DNA of 64,000 bases from Ahaetulla prasina (GCF_028640845.1 NC_080540.1:228950794-229014793), one strand, 5' to 3'. Counted from the stretch's first letter, positions 48,561-59,855 are shown. Translations and numbers: made by a program. The notes: generated by a model from the sequence alone, not told the origin.

Positions 48561-48618
48561 CAGGGGTCTGCACAGACTTGTGGACAAGTCTTAAAAGAGC
48601 CAAGTTTGCAGACCCCTG
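48561..48618. mobile_element. Very short hAT MITE with exact 8-bp TSD
   Basis: A 58-bp element from CAGGGGTCTGCACAGACTTG to CAAGTTTGCAGACCCCTG, flanked by AACTAGTG on both sides (48553-48560 and 48619-48626). Little more than the two inverted ends remains. Confidence 0.92.
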
Positions 48619-49012
48619 AACTAGTGTATACCAGCACATCTGCTCATTGGACCACTGGTTCCACTATTTCTCTTATTTCACACGCGATGTTTCTATCCTC
48701 TCCTTGACTGTAATCTTGGACCATGGTCTAGCACACTATTTTTACGAAATATTCTGGTAAGCATTAGGTAAAGGACAAAGCCAGTGGAATAATTTTAATT
48801 TGATTGGTGGGATTTAGTACAAATTTTTCAAGGATCTGAACTACTACTGCTTTTCAGATTTACACAGAGATATGGGGCAAACTGTGGCCTTTAAGTTCCT
48901 TTGCTGAAATCCTTGGAACCCACCCCCAAAACATGATCGCTGGAAATGTAGTCACACACTGGTGTTAGTGCTACTTTCAAACAACACATTCTTTGCTTCA
49001 GTGACTACAGTA

Positions 49013-50151
49013 AAGGAAGTCCTCGATTTACAACAGTACATTTAACGACCAAAGTTACAACAGCACTTAAAAATTGACTTACGACTGTTTTTCACACTTA
49101 TGACCACTGCAGCATCTCTTGGTCACATGATCAAAATTCAGTTGTTTGGCTTCTGACTCATATTTGACAGTTGTTCTGTCCTCCTTCGCCTCCGTCCGAG
49201 TGATGGCTTAATTAGCCGGCACTATCAGCTCTGGCAGCAAAATAGCGAGCGCCTGCCAAGTGTCTCTGTTATATGCCCCGACGCCAATGAGTCACCCAGG
49301 AACAAACTCTTAGTTAATCAGTTGATTTGCCTGCTACGAAGAGACACAGCAGCTCTGGCTGCCTTTATATCCTGTAGGGTGTAGCTCCGTGACTCAGCAT
49401 TTCCTAGGCCTGCCCCATCCCTGCTTCTGTTGTTCCCTCCTCTCCTGCCTACTAAACCTAGGGTCCAACCAAGCCTGATTGCCATCAGCTGGGTGTGAAG
49501 GCGTGGCCTGGGGGGGGAAAGAGTCAGGGGACGGAGGCCTCGTTATCTCTTCCACCTGACCTGCCTCTGGCTCCTGGAGCTGAGCCAGGGAAGCCGGTGC
49601 TCCCGAGGTAAGTCCTGACGGCCCTTCCCCCTCACTTTCCAAGTCACTTTCTGGCAGGAGGCCTGGCTCCAAGTCACTTTCTGGCAGGAGGCCTGGCTCG
49701 GGGGGCGCAGATACAATAACAGTTGCATTGTCCCAGGGTCATACAACCACCTTTTGCAACCTTCTGACAAAGTCAAGCTAGATTCACTTAACAAGTGTGT
49801 TACTAACTAAACAACTTCAATGATTCACTTAACAATGGTGGCAACAAAGGTCATAAAATTGTTAAGTGAATCACTGCAGTTGTTAAGCTAGTAACACGGT
49901 TGTTAAGTGAATCTGGCTTCCCCACTGATTTTGCTTGTCAGATGGTTGCAAAAGGTGATCATTGTGACCCTGGGACACTGCAACTGCCATAAATATGGGT
50001 CAGTTGCCAAGCAGCTAAATTTTGATCACATGACCATGGGGATGCTGTGTAACAGTCATTAAGTGTGAAAAATGGTCATAAGTCACTTTTCAGTGCTGTT
50101 GTAGCTTCAAATGGTCACTAAATGAACTGTTGTAAATCGAGGACTACCTAA
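49013..50151. mobile_element. Inverted dimer of the TA-target MITE
   Basis: The left half (49013 to about 49859, minus orientation) and right half (about 49860-50151, plus orientation) are opposed copies of the family at 9660. Both outer edges are the same end (AGTCCTCGATTTACAAC and GTTGTAAATCGAGGACTACC). Both halves lack about the first 100 bp of the element and meet head to head. The left half is interrupted by the insert at 49174-49718. Confidence 0.8.
49174..49718 (-). mobile_element. Insert with 7-bp duplication, possibly a solo LTR
   Basis: A 545-bp GC-rich block sits between direct repeats ACAGTTG (49167-49173 and 49719-49725); removing it restores the MITE. An internal duplication of CAAGTCACTTTCTGGCAGGA lies near 49640-49690. 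The minus-strand frame at 49394-49672 resembles no known protein. Its size, lack of genes and TG start at 49172 suggest a solo LTR, but the expected CA end is missing. Confidence 0.5.
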
Positions 50152-50246
50152 TAAAGCAACTATGTCTCTATAATAGTTTGTTCAATAAACTGTTTAAAAT
50201 CTTAACTTAACATTTCTAGATACACCTCTTAAGACTAGCCTTTCCC

Positions 50247-50842
50247 ATAGCGTTTCTGAAAGACAATACGTAAGGAAGATTTGGAAGAAATGGGTTGATT
50301 ATATGTTTTATAACCATCATAAAAGACTAGATATTTGGATTTATACTGGATTTTGACGAGGAAGGACTAAAGTTGAATAGATATTGTAATTTCCCTGTAT
50401 TGAAATTTTATAATCTGTTGTATTGAATTTTAAATAGAATATTCTCGAAAGATCTTATGTAAGAAAGACTTGGGGGGAAAATTATATGGTTATAGAAGCT
50501 ATAAGGGAGATATTCTCTGAACTGGATTGGATTTTTATGCTTTAGCTGGTTTTAAATATTTTAGGATTAATTTGTTCTACTGATCTATATATTTTATTAC
50601 TGTTTATTGTTAATTTTTTGAAGGATTTTGGTTATGTAAGGAGGAAGTCAGAGCTAGAGAGGGAGAATTGGTATAATAGTTTTGGGGAAAAAAATTTTTT
50701 TTAGCATATGTTTGTTTTATTTTTAACTATACCTTGTGTTTGTTCCGGGAAGCCGGGGGGGAGGGGGTTTGTGAAGGGAGAGGGGTTGGGGGGAAAGGGG
50801 GGAAAAAAATTTTTTGTAAAACTTTTTGAATAAAAAAAAAAA
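50247..50842 (+). mobile_element. L1 LINE, 5'-truncated, with target-site duplication
   Basis: About 0.6 kb of non-coding 3' L1 sequence ends in G-rich runs, CTTTTTGAATAAA and a poly(A) tail. The 16-bp duplication AAGACTAGCCTTTCCC is exact (50231-50246 and 50843-50858), the signature of target-primed reverse transcription. The exact duplication and clean tail point to a recent insertion. Confidence 0.92.
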
Positions 50843-51461
50843 AAGACTAGCCTTTCCCTATGATGGGTTTGGAATTTTCAGAATTCACAAGATGATGGAA
50901 GACCCTGCTGAGGGAACAAGAGCTTCTGATCATCAGCCATTCCAAGGATTCCTACAGGTTTTATAAAAGAGCTTTGGAACCAGCATCATCAGCCACTAGG
51001 GATGTGGGGCCCTGAAATAGGGCCTCTCATGCAGTCAACTCCTTCAATGCGCTACTACCCTCATGTCTAGCACAGCCACCTCAATCATTTTAGGTGACTC
51101 CCACCTAAGGTGAGCTTTGAGGGTAGAGGTGATGGGAGTAACACCTTCTTAGCTGAGGTAGCAACTGCGTTCAGTTATCACATTCTAAAGAGCTTAAATG
51201 ATGCCTGAGTTTTCTTAAATCCTTCACACACAAGTTGTTTAGGTCAACAAGCTCAACGCCTCTTGCAATTAATAATGTAATATACCAGTACCTGTTGGTA
51301 CACCCAATTAATTTTTCCTTTTAGCTTTCCATGGCAATTACTTCATATTGCCTTCCAAATCACTGCCAAGGGAAGGAAATAAGAATAGAGGCCCTAGAAA
51401 AGGAAACTGGTAATTTGGGACATTATATTTACTTATTTAGTTTTAGTTTAGTTTTAGTTTT

Positions 51462-51957
51462 ATTAAATTTTTATACCGCCCTTCTCCCGAAGGACTCAGG
51501 GCGGTGTACAGCCAAAAGGTAAAAAACATGAAAAAATACAGTTAAGACAACAATTTAAAACCGAGCAAATTAGAAGAAATGGCCAATATTAAAAAATTTA
51601 AAATTTCAAATTTCAAACCCCAAAATGATAAAACCCCAATTAAATTTTTTTAAAAATATTAGGCCAGTCCCGCTTGAATAAATAAGTGTGTTTTCAGCTC
51701 ACGGCGGAAGGTCCAAAGATCAGGCACTTGACGTAATCCAGGGGGAAGTTTGTTCCAGAGCGTAGGAGCTCCCACAGAGAAGGCCCTGCCCCTGGGGGCC
51801 GCCAGCCGACATTGTTTGGCGGACGGCACCCTGAGAAGACCCTCTCTGTGTGAGCGTACGGGTCGGTGGGAGGCATACGGTAACAGCAGGCGGTCCCGTA
51901 AGTACCCAGGCTCTAAGCCATGGAGCGCTTTAAAGGTGGTGACCAAAATCTTAAAGC
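51462..51957 (-). mobile_element. L2/CR1-group LINE, 3' end only
   Basis: A minus-strand copy starting at the tail (ATACCGCCCTTCTCCCGAAG) and including 95 codons of the ORF2 C-terminus (FKALHGLEPGYLRDRL, FSVGAPTLWNKLPPGL) without a stop. It is 5'-truncated near 51957. Confidence 0.92.
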
Positions 51958-52232
51958 TTTAAAGACGTTTGTAATTCATATACAGGCAATATCATTGTCT
52001 GAAGCCTCTGAACAGCCTTTTCTTTTATCACTGTCCTTTTCAAAGAAGGGGAATTGCTTACAGTATTTCCAACCTTTAAAAGGCCATCTGTCTGAGACTT
52101 GACTGTTCCTGAGAATCATCTTTTGTAACTTCTCTTTGGGTAGTTTTGAAAAACAGCTCTTCCTAATTGGATAGGTCCCTAACTACATGAAGTGTAATCA
52201 CTCCAAGGTTGCAGGCAAGTGGTAGCACAGAG

Positions 52233-53018
52233 CAGCGGTCACCAACTGGTGGTCCGTGGACCACTAGTGGTCCGTGAGAAAATTTTATTGGTCCGCAGAA
52301 AAATTATTTGCATTTTTTATATTACACTATATCAGGAGTCCTCAAACTACGGCCCCTGGGCCAAATACGTGCAATGAGCGTTTGTGTTGCTTCAGAGAGT
52401 CTCCCCCCTTCGGGGTCTTTTTGTGTGGGTCAGAGGGGGGCAGAAATTTCATCTTGGCCGCTTCGGCTTCCTTGTGCAGGGCTTTGGCCGAAGGCTGGAG
52501 GGAAGTGCTGCTGGTGGCAAACACCCGGAGGGCCTTGTTCCAGTGGGTCTGCCTCATGGCCTGGAACTGGCTGACCATCTCAGTCCGCTGAGCCTCCAGG
52601 CGGCGGTACCTGGCCTTGCACTCCCACAAGTCTTCCTTCTGCTTGGAAATCCTATGCTCGTAGTCCTCAGTGAGGTGCTTATGCTGAGCCTCCTTCACAG
52701 TCTGATCCAATTTGCACTGAGACAGCTGTTTTGCCAACTGTTTCTCATGGTGGCTGCTTAGCTCCAACAACTGCTTCCTGTCGGGGACCTAAGGAGCCCA
52801 GATGGAGAGGTGAGGATTGGCTAGGAGGGGAGGGGCAAGTAGAAGCTGGCGAGGTGCCCCTCGATGTGAGTGACATTGAGTTGGCCATGCTCACCTAGTC
52901 ACATGCCCACCTACCCATGCCCACCCAGCCGGTCATTAGGCAGATCGTATTAGTGGTCTATGGGATTTAAAATTATGAACGTAGTGGTCCCTGAGGTCTG
53001 AAAGGTTGGTGATCCCTG
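52233..53018. mobile_element. hAT element with exact 8-bp TSD and internal cargo
   Basis: The ends CAGCGGTCACCAACTGGTGG and GGTTGGTGATCCCTG are flanked by an exact duplication GCACAGAG (52225-52232 and 53019-53026). At 52333 a second hAT-type end (CAGGAGTCCTCAAACTACGG) begins inside it, but I could not find that element's other end. The interior includes the coiled-coil gene fragment at 52385-52788. No transposase is encoded. Confidence 0.9.
52385..52788 (-). pseudogene. Captured coiled-coil gene fragment, centrobin-like
   Basis: On the minus strand an open frame of about 140 codons encodes a charged, heptad-like helix (LTEDYEHRISKQKEDL, CKARYRRLEAQRTEMV), then FQAMRQTHWNKALRVFATSS and a proline/lysine-rich end. 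This looks like a segment of a host coiled-coil protein; the FQ-x-M-x-Q-x-H-x-x-EA-like part reminds me of centrobin (CNTROB), but that is from memory and unconfirmed. An AG precedes VPDRK at the 5' edge, as at a splice acceptor. The fragment lies wholly inside a hAT element and runs on into the transposon's terminal sequence, so it is probably a transduplicated exon and not a working gene. It shows no internal stop. Confidence 0.5.
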
Positions 53019-53841
53019 GCACAGAGGATCTGCAGCCTGAAGGCCCAAATTGTATCTCCACGGAAAAGTAGCTTGAAATGTCAAACAGCCATTGCCACTC
53101 AGACAGAGGCATGGTCTGCATCAGTATATCATATTTTTTATGCTTTTCAGGCTATTATCATTTATTCAGGGGGGTTTATATCTAAGTATAGTTCCCACTG
53201 ATGCAAATCCTGTTTTCATAATAAATGTAAGATAATGAAGTAACGTGTTAAGTTTTTATCCAGACCAATAGCAGGTTCCACAAACGCTATGATTTTTACC
53301 ATCCCGTTTTTCTGCATACCAATTCTGTGGGGTCTGGTAGGATGAGTAATAGTCGAAGTTTAACCAATGTGCCTCATGGCTAAGTGGGGATTTGAACCAA
53401 TATCCTCAGTTCTGGTCAAATGCTCCATTCTAGTTACATTTATGTAAAAATACAAAACCAGTAACAACGAAAAGAATGACTCCCCAAATGCTGATAAAGA
53501 TTCCCAATAAATCTGAAAACAGAATCTTAATTAACATATACCTATTTTGAGAAGGGAAGACTCTAAGACTAAGCATGACAATTCTATGTTTGTCTTTTTC
53601 TAAAAACACATCTGCTCCTCCCTCGATATATGCTGGACTCCAATTTCCATCATCACTGACAATTAGCAATAATAACTGGGAATAATGGCAGTTTTATCCC
53701 CAAACCCCTGGGGAATATCAAGTTATGGAAGAGGTCATGTGCTTTGAACCTGTAGAACCACAGCAATTCCAGTGATTCTCAAAGAAAACTCACATCTTAA
53801 TTTATCAAACAAGGCCCTGCCTTTACTCATTTATACAGTAC

Positions 53842-54125
53842 CTGCCATTGGTTTCCTGACTGGCTTGTCATATAAGTTGTTGGGAGGCTTCGGAGGCTGC
53901 TCTTAACAGGTGACCCCGTCAATGGGCTTCCCATATCACCAGAGGTAGTTTCGGTGGCCACAGCCATTTGATACTGAGAATAGTTGTACAGGTTGTTGTA
54001 ATAAGGATACAGGGATGGCTGGTATAAACTGCTGTAGTAGGTGGGGTCCATAACTAAGTCAGATGTGCTCTCCAGATGCCCTCTGCTGGCCAGGGAAGGA
54101 ATGTCTTGAATCAGCATCCGTCCTT
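53842..54125 (-). CDS. DMRT1: DMRT1 exon 3
   Basis: This 284-bp exon has a CAG acceptor (54128-54126) and a GTACTG donor starting at 53841. Two bases complete a codon from exon 2 and 94 codons follow. The peptide starts [10 protein letters not shown] and contains [38 protein letters not shown] and [17 protein letters not shown], ending SGNQWQ. These are the tyrosine-rich, strongly conserved blocks of vertebrate DMRT1 downstream of the DM domain. The phase at both ends agrees with the known exon structure, including the E/G/R-M junction and the QWQ end. The exon has no stop or frameshift. The methionine at 54117 is internal and not a start. A plus-strand frame overlapping the acceptor side is a shadow. 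Confidence 0.97.
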
Positions 54126-54621
54126 CTGCGGAAAGAGAAGGAAGGGGGGGGGAAGAGAAAGAATAGAAGAAAGAACCAATTATTCAACAGCAGAAACAAC
54201 TAGAAAAACCTGCATTTTATCCCTCAGTGCATTTTGGATTACAGAATGCAATTCAAAGCAAAGAAACAACAAGGGAGCAGCAACTAAAAAGATGATGGAA
54301 ATAATAGAAGAATGAGTTCAAAATAAATCTTTTTCTACATTATCTCAGATGCCACAAGGGGGAAAAAAATCATAATTGTCAATTCATCAAAAAGCATTTA
54401 GTGTTTCCAGTCCTCCTGCATAGCTCAATTACATTACTACCTCTTCTCCTTTTTTCTTATTTGCCATTTTTATGTCCTGCTTTTCCAACTAGAGTGGAGT
54501 CAATTCTAGTAAAATTTAGATGGATTAAGCAGATGGTTTGCCTTCACACCAAACTAACAACACCCTGTATGGCACCTGGTTCCACATCACCGATGGTGGC
54601 AGAAATGAGAGGACATGTACA

Positions 54622-55016
54622 TGTAGTTCTTGACTTATGACTATAATTAAGCCCAGAATTATAGTTGTAAATCATTAAGGCCCTAAGTCAAGGCACTCTA
54701 GTGACTAGAAGAAAATTTCTGGCCATTTTTGTGGCAATTGTTAAGCAAACATCACAGTCATTAAGCAAACTCCATGGTTGTTAAGTGAACCCACCGAATG
54801 GGCAATTTTGTGGGAAACTAGCAAAAAACATTGCAAATCACGGTGATGTGAGCATAGAATCTCAGGATGGGATGTAAAGCTAACCCACCCAACGTGCGGC
54901 CATGTGACTGTGGAGGGAGGCAGTGAACCATTTACAATAGATCGTAAAGCACCCGTTCTGTAGCTGTCATAAATTCAAACAGTCATAAAACAGTCATTAA
55001 GCAAGGACTATCTGTA
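54622..55016 (+). mobile_element. TA-target MITE, diverged
   Basis: It runs from GTAGTTCTTGACTTATGAC to TAAGCAAGGACTATCTGTA and includes GTTAAGTGAACCCACC and GGCCATGTGACTGTGG. Confidence 0.7.
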
Positions 55017-56275
55017 GGTCTTCTTCAGTCCTCAAATTGCATTTACACAGTAATAGAGAAGAAACACAGAAAGAACCTCTGTAAAACTTGTAAACATACC
55101 TCAAAGCACATGGCTGTGGATGATAGGAAGTTGTAGCCAGGCATATAAAGAAGGAAGCACTTACCTGCACGAAAAGGGTTGTCTTGGATATTCCCCAAAA
55201 GTAGAGCAATGGAACTGTGACATTATACCTTGCTTTCCTTTCCCTAACATGTGTGAAATGTTGCCGTTCTACACTCCATATCACAATCACAAGGAAGTAT
55301 TCATGCACATATTATCAAGTAATTCTGAGTCTGCAAAGGTACTATGTCTTCAACTAGATTTGGCTGTTACTCACTGGAATATTTGAGATGCAATCATACT
55401 ATAGTTTGATTACTGGGACAATGTAACTGCAGTTATCTTCTAAACCAGGAGGAAAATATATGGATCATATCAAATTTAAAAAAACCAAATTTACTATTTG
55501 GGCACAAAAAAGAAAAAAAGATACCAAGTATGGAAAGGATAAGGGTAATACTACTAATATTATTCCATGACATTCTTCCATCACTAAAATGAATTAAGCT
55601 ACAATTCTCAAGAGTGACACCATCTGACCGTAACTGAGAAAAACCCAGATAAGCCTTTGAAAGTAGTCATGGAAATTAGACTGACCACTGCATTTAAATA
55701 GACAATTCTTTCTTGCCATTGTTTGCACTTTGAGGCAGCACACAACTAAGCTCTCACATGATTTATTATAATCTGAAAGCCAACTGAGAAAACAAGGTGA
55801 GGGCTACATCATCTTGCCACATGGCCTATCTTTGAATCAAGCTGTATTATCATATTAGCAATGTCATTCCTCATAAACTGTCAACAGTGGAAGCAATAAT
55901 GATTCCGACAAAAAAAATGCCACACTTGGAATTAAATGGCTTCTACAATCAATAAACAAATCATTCTAAGCAACTGGTGGCTAATTCACTGGCTATAAAT
56001 CAGAAAAGCACCCGATGTACACTGCAATATTGGAAAGGGAAGGGAAAGGAAATGGAAGGGAAGGGGGAAGGGAAGTTTATTTGTTACAGAGATCCACAAT
56101 GGGGCAACTTCAAGACTGCAGCACAGACACAGTTTTTTCTTGAATTATAAAACCTAACAGGTAGAGTTGTATGTAAATAAAGAGAATTTATGTATGTATG
56201 TATGTATTTATGTATATGTCACCCATCTTCCTGATAAGGCAACTCTGGATGGCTTACAGATCATAAAAAGGCCGG

Positions 56276-57892
56276 TCTTTCCCCTTGAAAGAGGCGGTGG
56301 TGAGGCCCCTCCTCAAGAAGCCTTCCCTGGACCCGGCTGTTTTAGGTAATTATCGTCCGGTCTCCAACCTTCGCTTTGCGGCGAAGGTTGTAGAGAGTAT
56401 GGTGGCATATCAGTTTCCCCTGCACCTGGAGGAAACTGTCTATCTGGACCCGTTCCAGTCCGGCTTCCGACCCGGTTACAGCACTGAGACGGCTTTGGTC
56501 GCGTTGGTGGATGATCTCTGGAGGGCCAGGGATAGGGGTTGTTCCTCTGCCCTGGTCCTATTAGACCTCTCAGCGGCTTTCGATACCATCGACCATGGTA
56601 TCCTGCTGCGCCGGTTGGAGGGATTGGGAGTGAGGGGCACCGTTTATCGGTGGTTCTCCTCCTATCTCTCCGACCGGCCGCAGACGGTGGTGACGGGGGC
56701 AGAGGTCGACCCGCGCCTCACTTGTGGGTGCCGCGGGGGTCGATTCTCTCGCCTTCTGTTCAACATCTATATGAAGCCGCTGGGTGAGATCATCAGTGGC
56801 TTCAGTGTGAGGTACCAGCTGTACGCTGATGACACCCAGCTGTACTTTTCCACACCGGGCCACCCCAATGAAGCTATCGAAGTGCTGTCCCGGTGTTTGG
56901 AAGCCGTACGGGTCTGGATGGGGAGAAACAGGCTCAGGCTCAATCCCTCCAAGACGGAGTGGCTGTGGATGCCGGCATCCCGGTACAGTCAGCTGAGTCC
57001 ACGGCTGACTGTTGGGAGCTGAGTCCACGGCTGACTGTTGGGAGCGAGTCATTGGCCCCGATGGAGAGGGTGCGCAACTTGGGCGTTCTCCTGGATGAAA
57101 GGCTGTCTTTTGAAGACCATCTGATGGCCGTCTCCAGGAGAGCTTTCCACCAGGTTCGCCTGGTGCGCCAGTTGCGCCCCTTTCTAGACCGGGATGCCTT
57201 GTGCACAGTCACTCATGCCCTTGTGACGTCTCGTCTGGATTACTGCAATGCTCTCTACATGGGGCTCCCCTTGAAGGGCATCCGGAGGCTTCAGTTAGTC
57301 CAGAATGCAGCTGCGTGGGTGATAGAGGGAGCCCCTCGTGGCTCCCGCGTGACACCTATCCTGCGCAGGCTGCACTGGCTACCTGTGGCCTTCCGGGTGC
57401 GCTTCAAGGTGTTGGTGAACGTCTTTAAAGCGCTCCATGGCATAGGGCCGGGCTATTTACGGGACCGCCTGCTGCTACCGAATACCTCTCACCGACCCGT
57501 GCGCTCTCACAGAGAGGGACTCCTCAGGGTGCCGCGACAGTGTCGTCTGGCGACGCCCAGGGAAAGGGCCTTCTCTGTGGGGGCTCCCGCCCTCTGGAAC
57601 GAACTCCCCCCAGGACTCCGTCAACTTCCGGACCTCCGAACCTTTCGTCGCGAGCTTAAAACTCACTTATTCATCTGCGCTGGACTGGGTTAGTTTTTAA
57701 ATTTATGGGTTTTTAATGGGTTTTTATCTTAAATTTTTAATCTTGGCCAATTTAATAAGTTTTTTAATTGTATTTTAATCGTATTTATATTGTATTATTG
57801 TGTATTTTTTATCTGGCTGTGAACCGCCCTGAGTCCTTCGGGAGAAGGGCGGTATAAAAATTTAAATAATAAATAAAATAAATAAATAAACA
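56276..57892 (+). mobile_element. L2/CR1-group LINE, 5'-truncated, frameshifted
   Basis: The copy begins at the ORF2 block KEAVVRPLLKKPSLDP and continues to the 3' tail. The reverse transcriptase keeps LLDLSAAFDT and YADD. Small deletions at 56690-56760 alter the VPQGSILSP segment, which reads CRGGRFSRLL, so the PQG motif is lost. A 26-bp tandem duplication near 56995-57045 (AGTCCACGGCTGACTGTTGG twice) breaks the frame, and the C-terminal part continues in a second frame to 57693. The element is therefore dead. It closely matches the copy at 40266-45087. Confidence 0.92.
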
Positions 57893-58262
57893 GAAAAGCA
57901 ACTAAAATTTTAAAGCTATGCAAATTAAAATTTGAAAACATGCAAAAAACCAGGAACCAAGAGACAAGACAGTACAAGGATGAGGTCTCACTCTTTCAAT
58001 CGCCTCCAGCAGTGGTTGGGGGCCCAAACCAACTAGTAAAACAAATTTTAATACCCTTTCAGAAGCCCAAAAGCACATGGGAGCAGTTCTCCCCGGTGGT
58101 AGTTTCACAGGATCAAGGCAACAGGGAAAAAGGCTTTTCCTTGACTTTGCCTGCCACAATTCCTTACAAAAAGGAGGTTTGTAGCAGGCCTCTTCCAGTG
58201 ACAGTGAATTAAGCTTAGAATTAAGGAACTGGACACTCTCAGCTTCCATATAAGCACTGAGA

Positions 58263-58453
58263 CAGTGGGGGTTACCCCTGGTTTGGACTGGTTCGCAAGA
58301 ACCGGTAATAAAACCGGTGGGAGGCTCTGCCCACCGACCCGGATATTGTCATAGGCGATCTGCGCATGCGCAGAAGCGCGCGCCTGTGTGAAGCGAGTGG
58401 CGCACGGGCTCCCATTGCGAACTGGTAGTAAAGGTAAGTAGAACCCACCCCTG
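58263..58453. mobile_element. hAT MITE with GCGCATGCGC palindrome
   Basis: It runs from CAGTGGGGGTTACCCCTGG to GAACCCACCCCTG, flanked by CACTGAGA and CATTGAGA (7 of 8 match). It contains TCTGCGCATGCGCAGA at about 58360-58375. Confidence 0.85.
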
Positions 58454-59124
58454 CATTGAGATCCAAGCTTTCATATCAAAATTATGTTGTTTTCTTGGTT
58501 ATATTTTAAGCTGCCTGTTTTTGGGAAGGAGGGATGTGGAATAGAGGGTTGGTACTTGGAAACCCTTCCCAAGTTATCTGTTGGAGAGAGACTGGCTAAG
58601 CCAGGGGGAGGAGTCCTTATATAGGCACAAGAGAGCAGATCTTACTCCCTTTGAATGCCACTGAATCTTATCTAGTTTGGTCTTGGTGCAAACTGCCAGT
58701 CTGGGATGATTCCCATGAAGGGTAGAGCTACCCTACTTACCAGGCCTTGCACACTCTGCCACCTGCCTCGCCTTGCTGGCCCACTTCTTCTGCGGTCGCT
58801 TGCGCGTGTCATCCCTGGCCTGTTTTGCTGTCAGAGCCCTTCAGGAAAGGTGTCTGCAGCTGAGAAACAGGCTCCGGATTGATGTGCACACTGCCCCTGG
58901 CCTCCATTTCGCTGTCAGAGGCCTTTCCGGAAAGCCCTCTGCAGCCGATAACGGAGCTCCAGATTCATTCGGAGCCAGTTTCTTAGCTGCAGACACCTTT
59001 CCTAAAGGCTTCTGACAGCGAAACAGAGGCTGGGGGTGAAGTGTACAAGCAGTGACAAGTGGGCCAGAAGCGGGTTTCTGCTGGGCAGGGTTGTCGGTGT
59101 TGCCGCTGCAAGATGAGTCAGTGG

Positions 59125-59212
59125 AAGACTACACCCCCGCCCAAAAAATAAGACCTGGTGCCTTTTTTGATGAAAAAAAATATATAAGACTGGGTCTTAT
59201 TTTCTTCATATA
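59125..59212. mobile_element. Degraded relative of the TA-target palindromic MITE
   Basis: CCCAAAAAATAAGACCTGGT and AAGACTGGGTCTTATTTTC resemble the ends of the element at 29756. Confidence 0.4.
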
Positions 59213-59277
59213 GAATAAAACAGAATAGAATAGAATTTATTGGCCAAGTGTGATTGGACACACAAGGAATATGTGTT
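59213..59277 (-). mobile_element. AATAG-tailed LINE, 3' end only
   Basis: AGAATAAAACAGAATAGAAT is followed by TTGGCCAAGTGTGATTGGAC and CACACAAGGAATATG. Only about 65 bp remain. Confidence 0.7.
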
Positions 59278-59384
59278 CAGACCTGACATTATCCCAAATC
59301 AGTAAGAAATGTCTAGTAAATTGCCTGGAGATTTACTAGTAGATTCTGATCTTCTCTATGTGTATATGTGAAATCCTAGGCTTA

Positions 59385-59855
59385 GAAAACTTGGAACTCC
59401 GTCGCCTTCGACAAGACCTAAGTTTAACTCACAGAATCATCTATTGTAATGTCCTTCCTGTCAAAGACTACTTCAGCTTTAATTGCAATAATACAAGGGC
59501 AACCAATAGATTTAAACTTAATGCTTTAATCTAGATTGCAGAAAATATGACTTCTGTAACAGAATCATCAGTGCTTGGAATACTTTACCTGACTCTGTGG
59601 TCTCTTCCCATAATCCTAAAAGCTTTAACCAAAAACTTTCTACTATTGACCTCATCCCATTCCTAAGAGGACCATAAGGGGCGTGCATAAGCGCACAAAC
59701 GTGCCTACCGTTCCTGTCCTATTGTTTTTCTTTTCTTCTTCCTATATATATATATATGCTCATACCTCCTAATATTTACTCATATATATGTTTATATGCT
59801 ATATAATCGTTTTGTATGATGTTGTGACAAAATAAATAAATAAATAAATAAAATA
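59385..59855 (+). mobile_element. LINE 3' fragment with WNTLP-type C-terminus
   Basis: The sequence encodes, with frameshifts, LENLELRRLRQDLSLTHRII and IISAWNTLPDSVV, the typical C-terminal block of CR1/Rex-like LINE proteins. A 3' UTR with TATATA runs and an (AAATA)n tail follow. The clade is uncertain. Confidence 0.65.

Larger units (their letters stand above)
39941..53841 (-). other. DMRT1: DMRT1 intron 3 (about 13.9 kb)
   Basis: Bounded by a GTACTG donor next to 53842 and the CAG acceptor next to 39940. It contains the nearly full-length LINE (antisense to DMRT1), the inverted MITE dimer, an L1 insert and the hAT element with a captured gene fragment. The stretches 45161-47511, 47599-48560, 50859-51461 and 53027-53841 show no gene and no repeat I could name. 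Confidence 0.9.
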
